Assembly: GCA_030684575.1 (NCBI GenBank)
Contig: JAUXVD010000008.1
Location: forward strand, 930,001 to 994,000
Direction of reading: 5' to 3'
Length of the DNA stretch: 64,000 nucleotides
Origin: Nitrospirota bacterium
GTDB lineage: Bacteria > Nitrospirota > Nitrospiria > Nitrospirales > Nitrospiraceae
Positions 18,391 to 26,209 of the stretch are shown piece after piece (the first letter of the stretch is position 1; each line of letters opens with the position of its first letter). The position numbers and the translations under genes are program-made. The notes beneath the pieces are model-generated. The model had not been told where the DNA came from. It did no database searches and saw only the letters and a program-made list of their open reading frames with translations.

Positions 18391-18921
18391 ATGGCGCTTC
18401 ACTTGATCGTGGATGGCTACAATTTGCTGGCTCAGACTGGCCGGATCGGCGGAGCAAGCATGCATTCTGAAATAGCACGCGAGGCCTTCTTGCGCGATTT
18501 GGCAGCCTATCGCCAACGGAAGTCCCATGCGATTACCGTGGTTTTTGATGGTTGGCAACAGGGTTGGGGGACGGAACGGCGCGAGCATCGGTTGGGGCTT
18601 GAAGTGATTTTCTCTCGGCGCGGAGAGAAAGCGGATCAGGTGATCCAGCGTCTGGCCGCTGAGTTCGGATCCGATTGCGCGGTGGTGAGTTCCGATCGTG
18701 AGATCGTCGACTTTGCGAGGGCGCAAGGCGCGTTTGTGATGAAGGCTCAGGAATTTGTCGTGAAATTGCAGAGTCTGTCGAGCGTACCTGGTGCATCCCT
18801 GCATAAAGAATTGGATACAGGAGAGGACTTGCGACCGAAGCGAGGTCTGGAGAAGCGAGGGAATCCCAGAAAGTTGCCCAAGGCCCAGCGGCAGCGCAGC
18901 CGGCAGCTCAAGCGATTTTGA
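18391..18921 (+). CDS. YacP-like NYN-domain nuclease
   Basis: A 176-residue protein of the YacP/Rae1 NYN family, PIN-like ribonucleases. The LIVDGYNLLAQ motif, TVVFDGW and VVSSDREIVDFA with conserved acidic residues are visible; the C-terminus is very basic (KLPKAQRQRSRQLKRF). A TTG at 18355 is in frame, but ATG 18391 starts at the canonical ALHLIVDGYN. The 3' end overlaps the convergent tatD by 14 bp. Confidence 0.82.
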   Translation: MALHLIVDGYNLLAQTGRIGGASMHSEIAREAFLRDLAAYRQRKSHAITVVFDGWQQGWGTERREHRLGLEVIFSRRGEKADQVIQRLAAEFGSDCAVVSSDREIVDFARAQGAFVMKAQEFVVKLQSLSSVPGASLHKELDTGEDLRPKRGLEKRGNPRKLPKAQRQRSRQLKRF

Positions 18922-19687
18922 ACAGGCGTTTGGCGTTGTCGGTCGTGATGCGTCCGATAGTTTCGACCGACATGCCCGGCACATCGGCATGCAACTCCGC
19001 TAGTTTGTGCGCAACGAATGACACATAGGCCGGTTCGTTTCGTTTTCCTCGGTGCGGCATCGGCGTCAGGTAGGGGCAGTCGGTTTCAATGAGCAGCCGG
19101 TCCAATGGAGCCGTCTTCGCGATGTCTCGGAGCATCGTCGCGCTCTGAAATGTGAGAATCCCGGAGAACGAGAGGTAAAATCCTAAATCCAGCGCATCCT
19201 TCGCCAGCCAGGCATCCCCTGAGAAACAGTGAAATACCCCGCCGATCTCCGAGGCCTTCTCTTCTTTCAAAATTGAAATCGTATCGTCCTGGGCTTCTCT
19301 GGTGTGAATGATCACCGGAAGCTTCAGTTCGCGAGCGAGCTGGATTTGTTCGCGGAACCGTGCGCGCTGTTCCTCTGGCGAGGAATGGTTGTAGTGGTAG
19401 TCGAGGCCGATCTCGCCATAGGCAACCACTTTGTTGCTCTGAGCCAGACGACGAAACTCGTCATACCAACCATCGAGAATATGTTTCACTTCATGCGGAT
19501 GGACGCCGATGGAGGCATAGACGGAGGGTTGTTGTTCGGCCAATGACACGGCCGCCTGGCTGGTCGCCAGATCGCAGCCGATGGTGACGAAGGCCTCGAC
19601 GCCGGCTTCCCTGGCGCGGGCGATCATCGCATCACGATCCTCATCGTAGCGGGCATCGTCCAGATGGGTATGGGTATCGAAGAGCAT
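18908..19687 (-). CDS. tatD: TatD-family metal-dependent hydrolase
   Basis: A 259-residue TatD/YcfH-type metallo-dependent (TIM-barrel) deoxyribonuclease. Metal ligands are seen in LFDTHTHLDD (HxH), GEIGLDYHYNHS (Glu), VIIHTREA, HCFSGD and the late ETDCPYLTP Asp. It lies 47 bp downstream of the aroG-type gene on the same strand. In many bacteria tatD follows metG and holB; here those genes are more than 10 kb away. Confidence 0.92.
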   Translation of the reverse strand: MLFDTHTHLDDARYDEDRDAMIARAREAGVEAFVTIGCDLATSQAAVSLAEQQPSVYASIGVHPHEVKHILDGWYDEFRRLAQSNKVVAYGEIGLDYHYNHSSPEEQRARFREQIQLARELKLPVIIHTREAQDDTISILKEEKASEIGGVFHCFSGDAWLAKDALDLGFYLSFSGILTFQSATMLRDIAKTAPLDRLLIETDCPYLTPMPHRGKRNEPAYVSFVAHKLAELHADVPGMSVETIGRITTDNAKRLFKIA

Positions 19688-19734
19688 ACAGGTCTTTCAG
19701 GAGAGCGTGGATCGCTCTGAAGGCAGAGGTTTGG

Positions 19735-20793
19735 CTAGGCTGGTTTGGCCGCGATCGTGTTGGCCAGTTCATTCAAGAGGGCTTCGGTCTCGTCCCAGCC
19801 GAGGCAAGCATCGGTGATGGATACCCCGTGGGCGAGGGAGATGCCTTGTTTCCAGGTTTGTTTGCCCGGGTGAAGATTGCTTTCGATCATCAGGCCCATG
19901 ATGGATTGGCGGCCTTCACGGAATTGCTCGATCGCATATCGGGCGACGAGGCTTTGGCGCTTATGGTCTTTGCTCGAGTTGTCGTGCGAGCAGTCGATCA
20001 TGACGGGGCGGGCGATGCCTTCCCCGGCCACAGCCGCTTCGGCTTTGGCCACATGCTCGGCGTCGTAATTGGTTTTTCCGCCACCGCCGCGGAGGACGAT
20101 GTGCCGGTCCGGGTTGCCCGTCGTCTTGATGATCGACGTTTGGCCCTCGGCATTGATCCCGAGGAAGTGGTGCGTGGCGCGTGCGGACGTCATGGCATTG
20201 ACCGCGACTTGCAAGCTGCCTTCGGTTCCATTTTTAAAACCGACCGGCATCGACACACCGCTGGCAATTTCCCGATGAGTTTGGCTTTCCGTGGTGCGGG
20301 CCCCGATGGCCGTCCAGCTGATCAGATCGGCGACGTACTGAGGACTAATGGGGTCGAGCAATTCTGTGGCGCAAGGCATGCCGGATTGGTTGATTTTGAG
20401 AAGAATCGATCTGGCCAGTTCCATGCCGGTGGCGATATCGCAAGTGCCATCCAGGTGAGGGTCGTTGATGAGACCTTTCCAGCCGACCGTCGTTCGAGGT
20501 TTCTCGAAGTAGGTGCGCATCACGATCAGGAGTTGATCGCGCAACGCATCGGCGACCGGCTTCAGCTTGGCGGCATATTCGTAGGCGGCTTCCGGGTCAT
20601 GGATCGAGCAGGGGCCGACAATGATGAGCAGGCGCTCGCGGTCTTGCCCATGGAGGATGTTCCGGATGGCCGTTCTGGTTTCCACCACGAGTGCCGCGGC
20701 CTGATCGGTAACCGGGAGCTTGGCTTTGATTTCGCGGGGGGAAGGCAGCGGTTTGATTTCAATGATATGTTGGTTGTCGAGAGGTCTCTGCAT
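19735..20793 (-). CDS. aroG: Class I 3-deoxy-7-phosphoheptulonate (DAHP) synthase
   Basis: A 352-residue AroF/AroG/AroH-type enzyme condensing PEP and erythrose-4-phosphate, the first shikimate-pathway step. Motifs: LLIIVGPCSIHDPEAA, MRTYFEKPRTTVGWKGLIND, MPVGFKNGTEG and the metal-binding MIDCSHDNSSKDHKRQ. AAGGCGG four bases before ATG supports the start. Which aromatic amino acid inhibits it cannot be read here. Confidence 0.95.
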   Translation of the reverse strand: MQRPLDNQHIIEIKPLPSPREIKAKLPVTDQAAALVVETRTAIRNILHGQDRERLLIIVGPCSIHDPEAAYEYAAKLKPVADALRDQLLIVMRTYFEKPRTTVGWKGLINDPHLDGTCDIATGMELARSILLKINQSGMPCATELLDPISPQYVADLISWTAIGARTTESQTHREIASGVSMPVGFKNGTEGSLQVAVNAMTSARATHHFLGINAEGQTSIIKTTGNPDRHIVLRGGGGKTNYDAEHVAKAEAAVAGEGIARPVMIDCSHDNSSKDHKRQSLVARYAIEQFREGRQSIMGLMIESNLHPGKQTWKQGISLAHGVSITDACLGWDETEALLNELANTIAAKPA

Positions 20794-20954
20794 GGTTCCG
20801 CCTTTTCACCTGGGAGGCATCTTCTATGGCCCGGAGTCCAAAGGGTGATAATATGAGCGCTGGAATGGATAAATATAGCGAATATTCCAGGAAATATCCA
20901 CAGGATGAGGCATTTCACCCGGTCGAAACTAGAAAGGTGCCTGAAGTCAGTCGT

Positions 20955-20982
20955 TTGACAAGCCTCAAAGGCCTATGATACT
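20955..20982 (+). promoter_or_regulatory. Candidate sigma70-type promoter upstream of the His-rich small protein
   Basis: TTGACA at 20955-20960 and GATACT at 20977-20982 with 16-bp spacing. The predicted start of transcription lies only a few bases before ATG 20995, so the mRNA would be nearly leaderless; no Shine-Dalgarno sequence is visible before that ATG, which agrees. Confidence 0.35.
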
Positions 20983-20994
20983 TAGCTCGCCCCG

Positions 20995-21327
20995 ATGATT
21001 CTTCCTACGTCCATACTGCGTTTGCCCAGCATCCTACGGGGTGCTGTGGCGATCGGTCTTGTTCTGCTCTTGCTGGCCATTGCTCCGTTTGCCGTGGCGC
21101 AGGACGTTCATCACGAGTTGGCGGCGGCCGATCACGATGGGCACGAGCATTCCGATACCGACCTCTGTCAGTGGGTGCAGCATCATGCCGCTAGCTCTCT
21201 CGACGTCGGCGCGCCGCTTCTCACGGCTTGTGACCTCGTTGATGTATTAGCGCTTCCGGCTGACTCAGTTCTTCTTTCGTTCGAACTATCCACTCCTGGT
21301 CCTTCTCGCGCTCCTCCCTGCAGCTAA
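20995..21327 (+). CDS. Small exported His-rich protein upstream of TonB-dependent receptor
   Basis: A 110-residue protein with a clear signal peptide (GLVLLLLAIAPFAVAQ) followed by a short His/Asp-rich segment (DVHHELAAADHDGHEHSD) and the motif DLCQWVQHHAASSL. Proteins of this kind (similar to DUF2946-type small proteins) are often encoded beside metal-related TonB receptors, from memory. The spread of His, Asp and one Cys suggests metal binding in the periplasm. The receptor gene begins about 98 bp downstream. The family is not certain; the association with metal is an inference. Confidence 0.65.
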   Translation: MILPTSILRLPSILRGAVAIGLVLLLLAIAPFAVAQDVHHELAAADHDGHEHSDTDLCQWVQHHAASSLDVGAPLLTACDLVDVLALPADSVLLSFELSTPGPSRAPPCS

Positions 21328-21425
21328 TCACGCCGACTCACTGTGCACTACCCTTCGACGGCTGTCGTCGATCAGCCTGTTCAGGGGGTGGGGCGCCTTA
21401 TTTTTATGTGATTACTGGAGGCTTC

Positions 21426-23846
21426 ATGCGACCGATCGGTTGGCTTTTCATTATTCGTGCGGTCTGTCTCTGTGCCGGTCTCACGTTTACTCATCAGGGT
21501 CATGTCGTAGCGGCTGAGCCCAATCTGATCACCGGATCTGTTCAGAATCAGGATCTTCGGCGAGTGGGTCAGGTGCTTGTCGAGGTGAAGGATCAAGAAG
21601 GATCGTTGGTGACGACCGGCGTCTCGAACGATGCCGGTGAGTTCAGCATTCCCGTTCCTGCCGATGGCACCTATTCGCTCAGTGCCGTACAAGATACCTA
21701 TCGCAGCGAATATGTCGTGCTCAAGATCGGGACCGAGGTTCCCAACCCCATTACGCTAACCCTCTCTAAGACGAGGGAGATCGCACTTGAAGTATGGTCG
21801 CCCCTCGTACCGATTCAATATAAAGCGTCGAGCGAAACCTATTCGGTCAGCCGAAAGGACATTGAAGAATTGCCGCGTGGCAACAATGTCGAATTGCACG
21901 ATGTGCTGGTGACGATCCCGAGTGCCGCCTATGGCGCGCTCAAGCAGGTCCATATCCGGCAGGAGCATGCCAATATTCAGCTTCGAATCGACGGCGTGCC
22001 GATTCCTGATACCGTGTCCAGCGCCTTCTCCGATGTGATTTCGCCGCGGGCCTGGGAACGGGCCGACATCATTCTTGGAGGCATGGAGGCGCAGTATGGC
22101 AACAGGACGGCTGCGGTCCTGGACATTACCACGAAGAGCGGCACCAAGCCTGGGTTCGGATCCGCGCAAATGTTCGGCGGGTCGAACAACACGGTCAATC
22201 CGTCGTTCGAATATGGGGGCACGATTGGCGAGAAGTTTCGATACTATGTGCTGAACAGTTATACCTCGACGAATCGCGGGATCGAACCGCCGACGCTGGG
22301 CCATTCTATTTTTCACGGGCAAAGTGAGCGGAATCAGACATTCATCCGTGGCGACTATCAGCACAATAATTCGAACAACTTCTCGTGGGTGTTTTTGAAT
22401 TCCGTCGCGAAGCATCAAATCCCCACGTCCCCGAATGGAACACTCGATCCCAGCGGACAGATGCTGCCGCTCCTCCAAGCGAGCCGGCCAGGATTCACGC
22501 CGGTGGCCCCTCAGGCCATCGACGAAAATCAAAAGGAGAATAATCAATATGGGCACATGGTGTGGCGGCACGATGTGAATAGCAGCAACTTCTTCAGCCT
22601 CTCCGGGTATGTCCGCCATACCAGAGCCACCTTTCGAACGGATCCATACAACGTCCTGGCGTACACAGCCGATCCGACTGAATCCTTTTCCGCCGGTAGC
22701 CAGGATCGGAGCGCGTATTCGAGCGGAGTCCGACTGGATCACACCTACATGCCAAGCAAGGAGCATGTAGTCAAAGCCGGGTTCCAGATCGACCGGACGC
22801 AGGCCGTGAACAAGACGAGACTGTTCACCTTTGCAGATGACGGGGCGGGCAATCCAACCGGAGATGTGCTGAGCCTCAATGCGGACAATCGGCTGATCGG
22901 CTGGCGCCAGGAATTCTGGGTTCAGGATCAGTGGAGCCCGAACGATCGGTGGACGTTCAACCTCGGCGTGCGAGGGGATGCCGTGCAGTATCTTCGAAAC
23001 GAAGGGCAGATCAGCCCGCGGGTCGGGGTCACCTACAAGGCCGATCGGGCTAATGTGTTCCATGCCTTCTACGGACGGCAATTTACGCCGCCGAATCTCG
23101 AAGCCATTTCCTTTGCGAAGCTCAATACGGCCGGGACAAAGGCGGCGCCGGAAGATACGACGAATAATACGGTTCGAGCCGAACGGGCCCATTACTTCGA
23201 GGCCGGTAGCTACCATGCGCTCTCGCGTTGGGCGACGTTGGAATTGACCGGGTACTACAAGCTTGCTAATTTCCTGGCGGATGCGGGCCAGTTCGGCACC
23301 ACGCCTTTGTTGAACTACTTTGCCTTCGAACGGGGCTGGACCAGAGGCATCGATGGAGCCTTGAAGCTTCAACTCATGGATAACGTAACAGCACGAGGGA
23401 ACGTGGCTTGGGGGCAATGTAAAGGATATGGACTGCAGTCAGGGCACTTCCTGCTCGAAGCGACCGAGATTCAGGACATCAATTCAAAGGGCGGGATAAA
23501 TTGCGATCACCAACAGACCCTGACGAGTTCGGCCGTGGTCGCCTATCGCTTCTTGGAGCGGACGACGCTCACAGGCCAGATGTTGTTTTCGTCGGGGTTG
23601 CGGGCATCGGAAGAAGGCGGCAAGACGAATTCCACCCATAGTCCCTCGTACACGACCTACAACATGTCCCTCACACACGTGATTTCGCTTCCCTGGGACG
23701 GGCAGAAGTTTCTCGTCGGGTTCGATGTCGTGAATTTGTTGGATCAAAAGTATTTCATCAATCAGGGAGAGGGGAACATCGGATTGGGCGTGTCTCACGC
23801 CGGGATGCCGAGGTCGTTCTTCTTCCGCGGCCAATGGTTCTTTTAA
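21426..23846 (+). CDS. TonB-dependent outer-membrane receptor with N-terminal carboxypeptidase-regulatory-like domain
   Basis: An 806-residue receptor. A signal peptide is followed by a CarboxypepD_reg-like beta domain (ITGSVQNQDLRRVGQVLVEV ... GEFSIPVPADGTYSLSA, about 30-110), a plug domain (SRKDIEELPRGNNVELHDVL, IRIDGVPIPDTVS-like segment, QYGNRTAAVLDITTKSG) and a 22-strand-type barrel that ends in Phe (FFFRGQWFF), a BAM signal. GGAGG four bases before ATG 21426 sets the start; a GTG at 21408 is in frame. The neighbours (His-rich protein before, TonB-CTD-like protein after, CobW GTPase and CDF transporter nearby) suggest metal or metallophore transport, but the ligand is unknown. The TAA stop is directly followed by a shortened repeat copy. 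Confidence 0.9.
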   Translation: MRPIGWLFIIRAVCLCAGLTFTHQGHVVAAEPNLITGSVQNQDLRRVGQVLVEVKDQEGSLVTTGVSNDAGEFSIPVPADGTYSLSAVQDTYRSEYVVLKIGTEVPNPITLTLSKTREIALEVWSPLVPIQYKASSETYSVSRKDIEELPRGNNVELHDVLVTIPSAAYGALKQVHIRQEHANIQLRIDGVPIPDTVSSAFSDVISPRAWERADIILGGMEAQYGNRTAAVLDITTKSGTKPGFGSAQMFGGSNNTVNPSFEYGGTIGEKFRYYVLNSYTSTNRGIEPPTLGHSIFHGQSERNQTFIRGDYQHNNSNNFSWVFLNSVAKHQIPTSPNGTLDPSGQMLPLLQASRPGFTPVAPQAIDENQKENNQYGHMVWRHDVNSSNFFSLSGYVRHTRATFRTDPYNVLAYTADPTESFSAGSQDRSAYSSGVRLDHTYMPSKEHVVKAGFQIDRTQAVNKTRLFTFADDGAGNPTGDVLSLNADNRLIGWRQEFWVQDQWSPNDRWTFNLGVRGDAVQYLRNEGQISPRVGVTYKADRANVFHAFYGRQFTPPNLEAISFAKLNTAGTKAAPEDTTNNTVRAERAHYFEAGSYHALSRWATLELTGYYKLANFLADAGQFGTTPLLNYFAFERGWTRGIDGALKLQLMDNVTARGNVAWGQCKGYGLQSGHFLLEATEIQDINSKGGINCDHQQTLTSSAVVAYRFLERTTLTGQMLFSSGLRASEEGGKTNSTHSPSYTTYNMSLTHVISLPWDGQKFLVGFDVVNLLDQKYFINQGEGNIGLGVSHAGMPRSFFFRGQWFF

Positions 23847-23930
23847 CCAGATGCCGAGCCAGGTCACCAGCGTCGTTCTCAGTCGCCCGTCTCCCTGCGG
23901 CCTCGTTGCCTGGCCTGTTTGAGCATCCGG
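23847..23930 (+). repeat. Shortened palindromic repeat, copy 3 (central part deleted)
   Basis: Starts CCAGATGCCGAGCCAGG right after the TAA of the receptor gene and ends CCTGGCCTGTTTGAGCATCCGG. It keeps CCAGCGTCGTTCTC and CTGCGGCCTCGTTG of the family but lacks the central AACGTACC/GGGTACG block, making it about 84 bp. The outer arms still pair. Confidence 0.65.
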
Positions 23931-23953
23931 CAGTGATAGGGTAGGATGTGCAT

Positions 23954-24385
23954 ATGATGAGATTATGTCTTGCGATATTCTTCGCGGTAACGTTGGCCGG
24001 GCCGGTCGCTGCATTTGCGGTAGCCGGTGACGAGGCGACGCATGCGGACGATCACCATGAAGATGTGCTGGAGCTGCCCGAGGTTCATGTCCATGGACTG
24101 CCGCTGAATAAGGACCAACAGCTTGGGCCGGTTCCCAAAGCGACACCTTGGCCGGCCATTCCGCCGGCCTTGGACGGCAAAGAACTCGACGATTGGATGA
24201 AGGCCCGCATGTTGGTCTCCAAAGATGCGACGGTGACCGTCGTAGTTTTGGAACCGGCCAAACATCGGGAACTGACCATCGCCGGGATGGCTGCCCTGAA
24301 CAAGTGGACCTTCGATCCCCAGATGAAAGGTGATGAGCCGATCGATGGGGAACTGACCGTGAGGATCCATTTTCGCACGAGATAA
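23954..24385 (+). CDS. Secreted His-rich protein with TonB C-terminal-like domain
   Basis: A 143-residue protein. A cleavable-looking signal peptide (MRLCLAIFFAVTLAGPVAAFA) is followed by a His/Asp/Glu-rich stretch (THADDHHEDVLELPEVHVHG), a Pro-containing linker and a C-terminal domain with VTVVVLEPAKHRELTIAG and AALNKWTFDPQMKGDEPIDG..., which matches the TonB_C/energy-transducer fold (the AALxxWxFxPxxxxGxPV pattern). Unlike normal TonB it has no obvious N-terminal anchor and Pro-rich periplasmic span. TAGGA seven bases before ATG 23954 sets the start. It directly follows a TonB-dependent receptor gene, so a periplasmic partner or metal chaperone for that receptor is plausible. Confidence 0.7.
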   Translation: MMRLCLAIFFAVTLAGPVAAFAVAGDEATHADDHHEDVLELPEVHVHGLPLNKDQQLGPVPKATPWPAIPPALDGKELDDWMKARMLVSKDATVTVVVLEPAKHRELTIAGMAALNKWTFDPQMKGDEPIDGELTVRIHFRTR

Positions 24386-24487
24386 GTGCTGGAAGGCTAG
24401 GGGCATGAGGCATGTGGCGAGAGGCAATCAGGTGAAGCAGGCAATCCCTCACGCCTCACGCCTCGTGCCTCTGTCTGCCGGTACCCT
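24386..24487 (+). other. Spacer with GAGGC/GCCTC inverted clusters
   Basis: Between the TonB-CTD-like gene and PAP2. It holds GGGCATGAGGCATGTGGCGAGAG on one side and the related CTCACGCCTCACGCCTCGTG on the other, an imperfect inverted repeat with internal 8-bp tandem units. Similar ACGCCTCACG runs occur near 39090. Probably a dispersed hairpin; no gene. Confidence 0.4.
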
Positions 24488-25021
24488 ATGAGCTGGGACG
24501 AATCGTTCTTTCGTGCCATCAATGGCCTCGCCGGTCAGTCGGCTTGGGTCGACCACGTTGCGCTCTCTCTTTCCAACTCAAGCCTGTTGTGGGTTCCCGG
24601 CATCCTGTTGGTCTGTTATTGGTTGTGGCTGTCCTGGCGCGAAGTACTGTTGGGTGCGCCGGTCCTGGCAGCGACGATTGGGATTGCCGATTTTCTCGGC
24701 GCCCGTCTGAAGCATCTGGTCGCGCGGCCGCGCCCCTGTATGTCGCTGCTGGACATTCAGCATGTGGAAGCCGCTTGCGGAAAAGTGTTCAGTTTTCCCT
24801 CGAATCACGCGATCAATACCGCAGTCGCCGCGGCGTTCCTGCAGGTTCTCTATCCCCGTTCAGGCTGGGTGAGTTGGCCGCTGGTCGGACTGGTTGGCCT
24901 CTCGCGAGTCTATATCGGGGCGCACTATGTCACGGATGTGGTGGGAGGCTGGGTGATAGGTGGATTATTGGGGGCCGGCGCTGCCTGGCTGCTTTTGCGT
25001 TACTCCCGTTTCCGTTCCTAG
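24488..25021 (+). CDS. PAP2-family membrane phosphatase
   Basis: A 177-residue integral membrane phosphatase with the three PAP2 signature motifs: KHLVARPRPC (C1), FPSNHAINT (C2) and RVYIGAHYVTDVVGG (C3), spread over about five to six hydrophobic helices. Members dephosphorylate undecaprenyl pyrophosphate, phosphatidic acid or lipid A; the compact form here most resembles BacA-independent undecaprenyl-PP phosphatases, but the substrate is not fixed by sequence. Its TAG stop is the start of repeat copy 4. Confidence 0.88.
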   Translation: MSWDESFFRAINGLAGQSAWVDHVALSLSNSSLLWVPGILLVCYWLWLSWREVLLGAPVLAATIGIADFLGARLKHLVARPRPCMSLLDIQHVEAACGKVFSFPSNHAINTAVAAAFLQVLYPRSGWVSWPLVGLVGLSRVYIGAHYVTDVVGGWVIGGLLGAGAAWLLLRYSRFRS

Positions 25022-25146
25022 CAGGATGCTGAAAATGTCCGCCAGCTTCGTTCTCGGCTTATCGAAATCCTCAACGTACCACTGAGGGTACGCCTCCGGT
25101 TTCGACTCGTCTGCGGCCTAGCTGGACGAACGTTTTGAGCATCCTG
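25019..25146 (+). repeat. ~127-bp palindromic intergenic repeat, copy 4
   Basis: Starts TAGCAGGATGCTGAAAATG and ends ACGTTTTGAGCATCCTG. The middle holds CCTCAACGTACC and GAGGGTACGCCTCCGG. TAG is the stop codon of the PAP2 gene. It is very similar to copy 1 over its full length and lies between this gene and the convergent CobW gene. Confidence 0.8.
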
Positions 25147-25185
25147 AAGAAACTCTGGCATCCTGCGTGGTTTTCTTTCAGCCCG

Positions 25186-26133
25186 CTAGATTTCCAAGCA
25201 GTCCAATAATTTTGCTTGGCAGCTTTCCACATCATAGCCTCGTCCAATCAGCACAATTGCATGGTTCGGTTCGTCGAGCAGGGTAATCGGTGCAATGGTG
25301 GCGTTGCCTGGCGGGGCATATTGAAATTCTTGCAGTTCAGGCCCCTTGGCAAAGCGGAAGAAGCCTTTCGCCCGTTCAAGCTCCGGGGGCAGCGCCTTCA
25401 TCCAACTCAGGAACCGGACGAGATTCAACGGGCCTGGCAGTCGAACCGTCGTGGCGATGGGATGGTATGAGGCTCGTTTGTTCGTCGGGGCTGATCGCGG
25501 TACGCCGAATTCCACATTGACTGTCGGCGCCGGCGACCTCCGCGTGATCGGTTCGAGCAGCGCTGAGGGGTCGACTCGGGCATGGCTGGTTTCCCAGACC
25601 CGTGCGTAGGGATTCTGCGTGACGATTGCGGCCTTGAAATTCTCCCAATGGCCGGCGACATAGAGATCTTTTTTGTTGAGGATCAGTTCGTCAGCGCAGC
25701 GGATCGCCTGGGAGGTGACGAATCCACCCATACTCTCCCGATCGGTGGGGATGGGATGCAGGAGGGCGATGACTTTTTCCAAATGTGCGAGCCTCGCGGT
25801 GTAGAGGTCGGTGACACCATCGATGACTTCGGCTGGATCGGCCATGCCGGAACATTCGAGGATGATCACATCCGATTCATAGTCCCGCACCAGTTGGGCG
25901 ATCCCCCAGGACAAGTCTTCCTTCGTATCGCAGCAGACACAGCCGCCGGCGAGGTTCATGACTTGTTCGGCAATGGTGCCTGCACGAGGGCCGTCGATGC
26001 TCACCTCGCCGGCTTCGTTCATCAAGACGCCGGCCCGTTTGCCCTGACTTTTCCAATGTTCAAGGAGCCGCATCAAGAGCGTGGTTTTTCCTGCTCCGAG
26101 TGAACCGCAGAGGATATAGAAGGGGATAGACAT
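25186..26133 (-). CDS. CobW/COG0523-family GTPase (putative metal chaperone)
   Basis: A 315-residue G3E-family P-loop GTPase. Walker A is LCGSLGAGKTTLLMRLL, the metal-binding GGCVCCDTKED (CxCC) follows, then LECSGMADPAEV (Walker B region) and LNKKDL (guanine specificity). A C-terminal CobW_C-like domain ends the protein. COG0523 proteins insert or deliver Zn, Co or other metals; no client enzyme is identifiable. The second ATG (26131-26133) has AGGA six bases upstream and is preferred over the first (26139). The CDF transporter gene lies just upstream on the same strand, strengthening a metal-homeostasis reading. Confidence 0.87.
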   Translation of the reverse strand: MSIPFYILCGSLGAGKTTLLMRLLEHWKSQGKRAGVLMNEAGEVSIDGPRAGTIAEQVMNLAGGCVCCDTKEDLSWGIAQLVRDYESDVIILECSGMADPAEVIDGVTDLYTARLAHLEKVIALLHPIPTDRESMGGFVTSQAIRCADELILNKKDLYVAGHWENFKAAIVTQNPYARVWETSHARVDPSALLEPITRRSPAPTVNVEFGVPRSAPTNKRASYHPIATTVRLPGPLNLVRFLSWMKALPPELERAKGFFRFAKGPELQEFQYAPPGNATIAPITLLDEPNHAIVLIGRGYDVESCQAKLLDCLEI

Positions 26134-26209
26134 ATTCATTCCTGGTTATCGAAAGGCCCTGCAGACATCGTGACCTACATACTACCGGCCACAAGGGATT
26201 CTGAACAAC

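Noticed and set aside
19828-20856. A 342-codon open frame on the plus strand
   Set aside because: Antisense to the DAHP synthase gene, which has all catalytic motifs.
20794-21425. Cobalamin riboswitch or Fur-type leader before the receptor
   Set aside because: No B12-box-like conserved string or convincing Fur palindrome was seen upstream of the His-rich protein or receptor gene.
21756-23417. A 553-codon open frame on the minus strand
   Set aside because: Antisense to the TonB-dependent receptor; no domain recognisable, composition fits a shadow of a G+C-rich gene, and the receptor frame has clear plug and barrel motifs.
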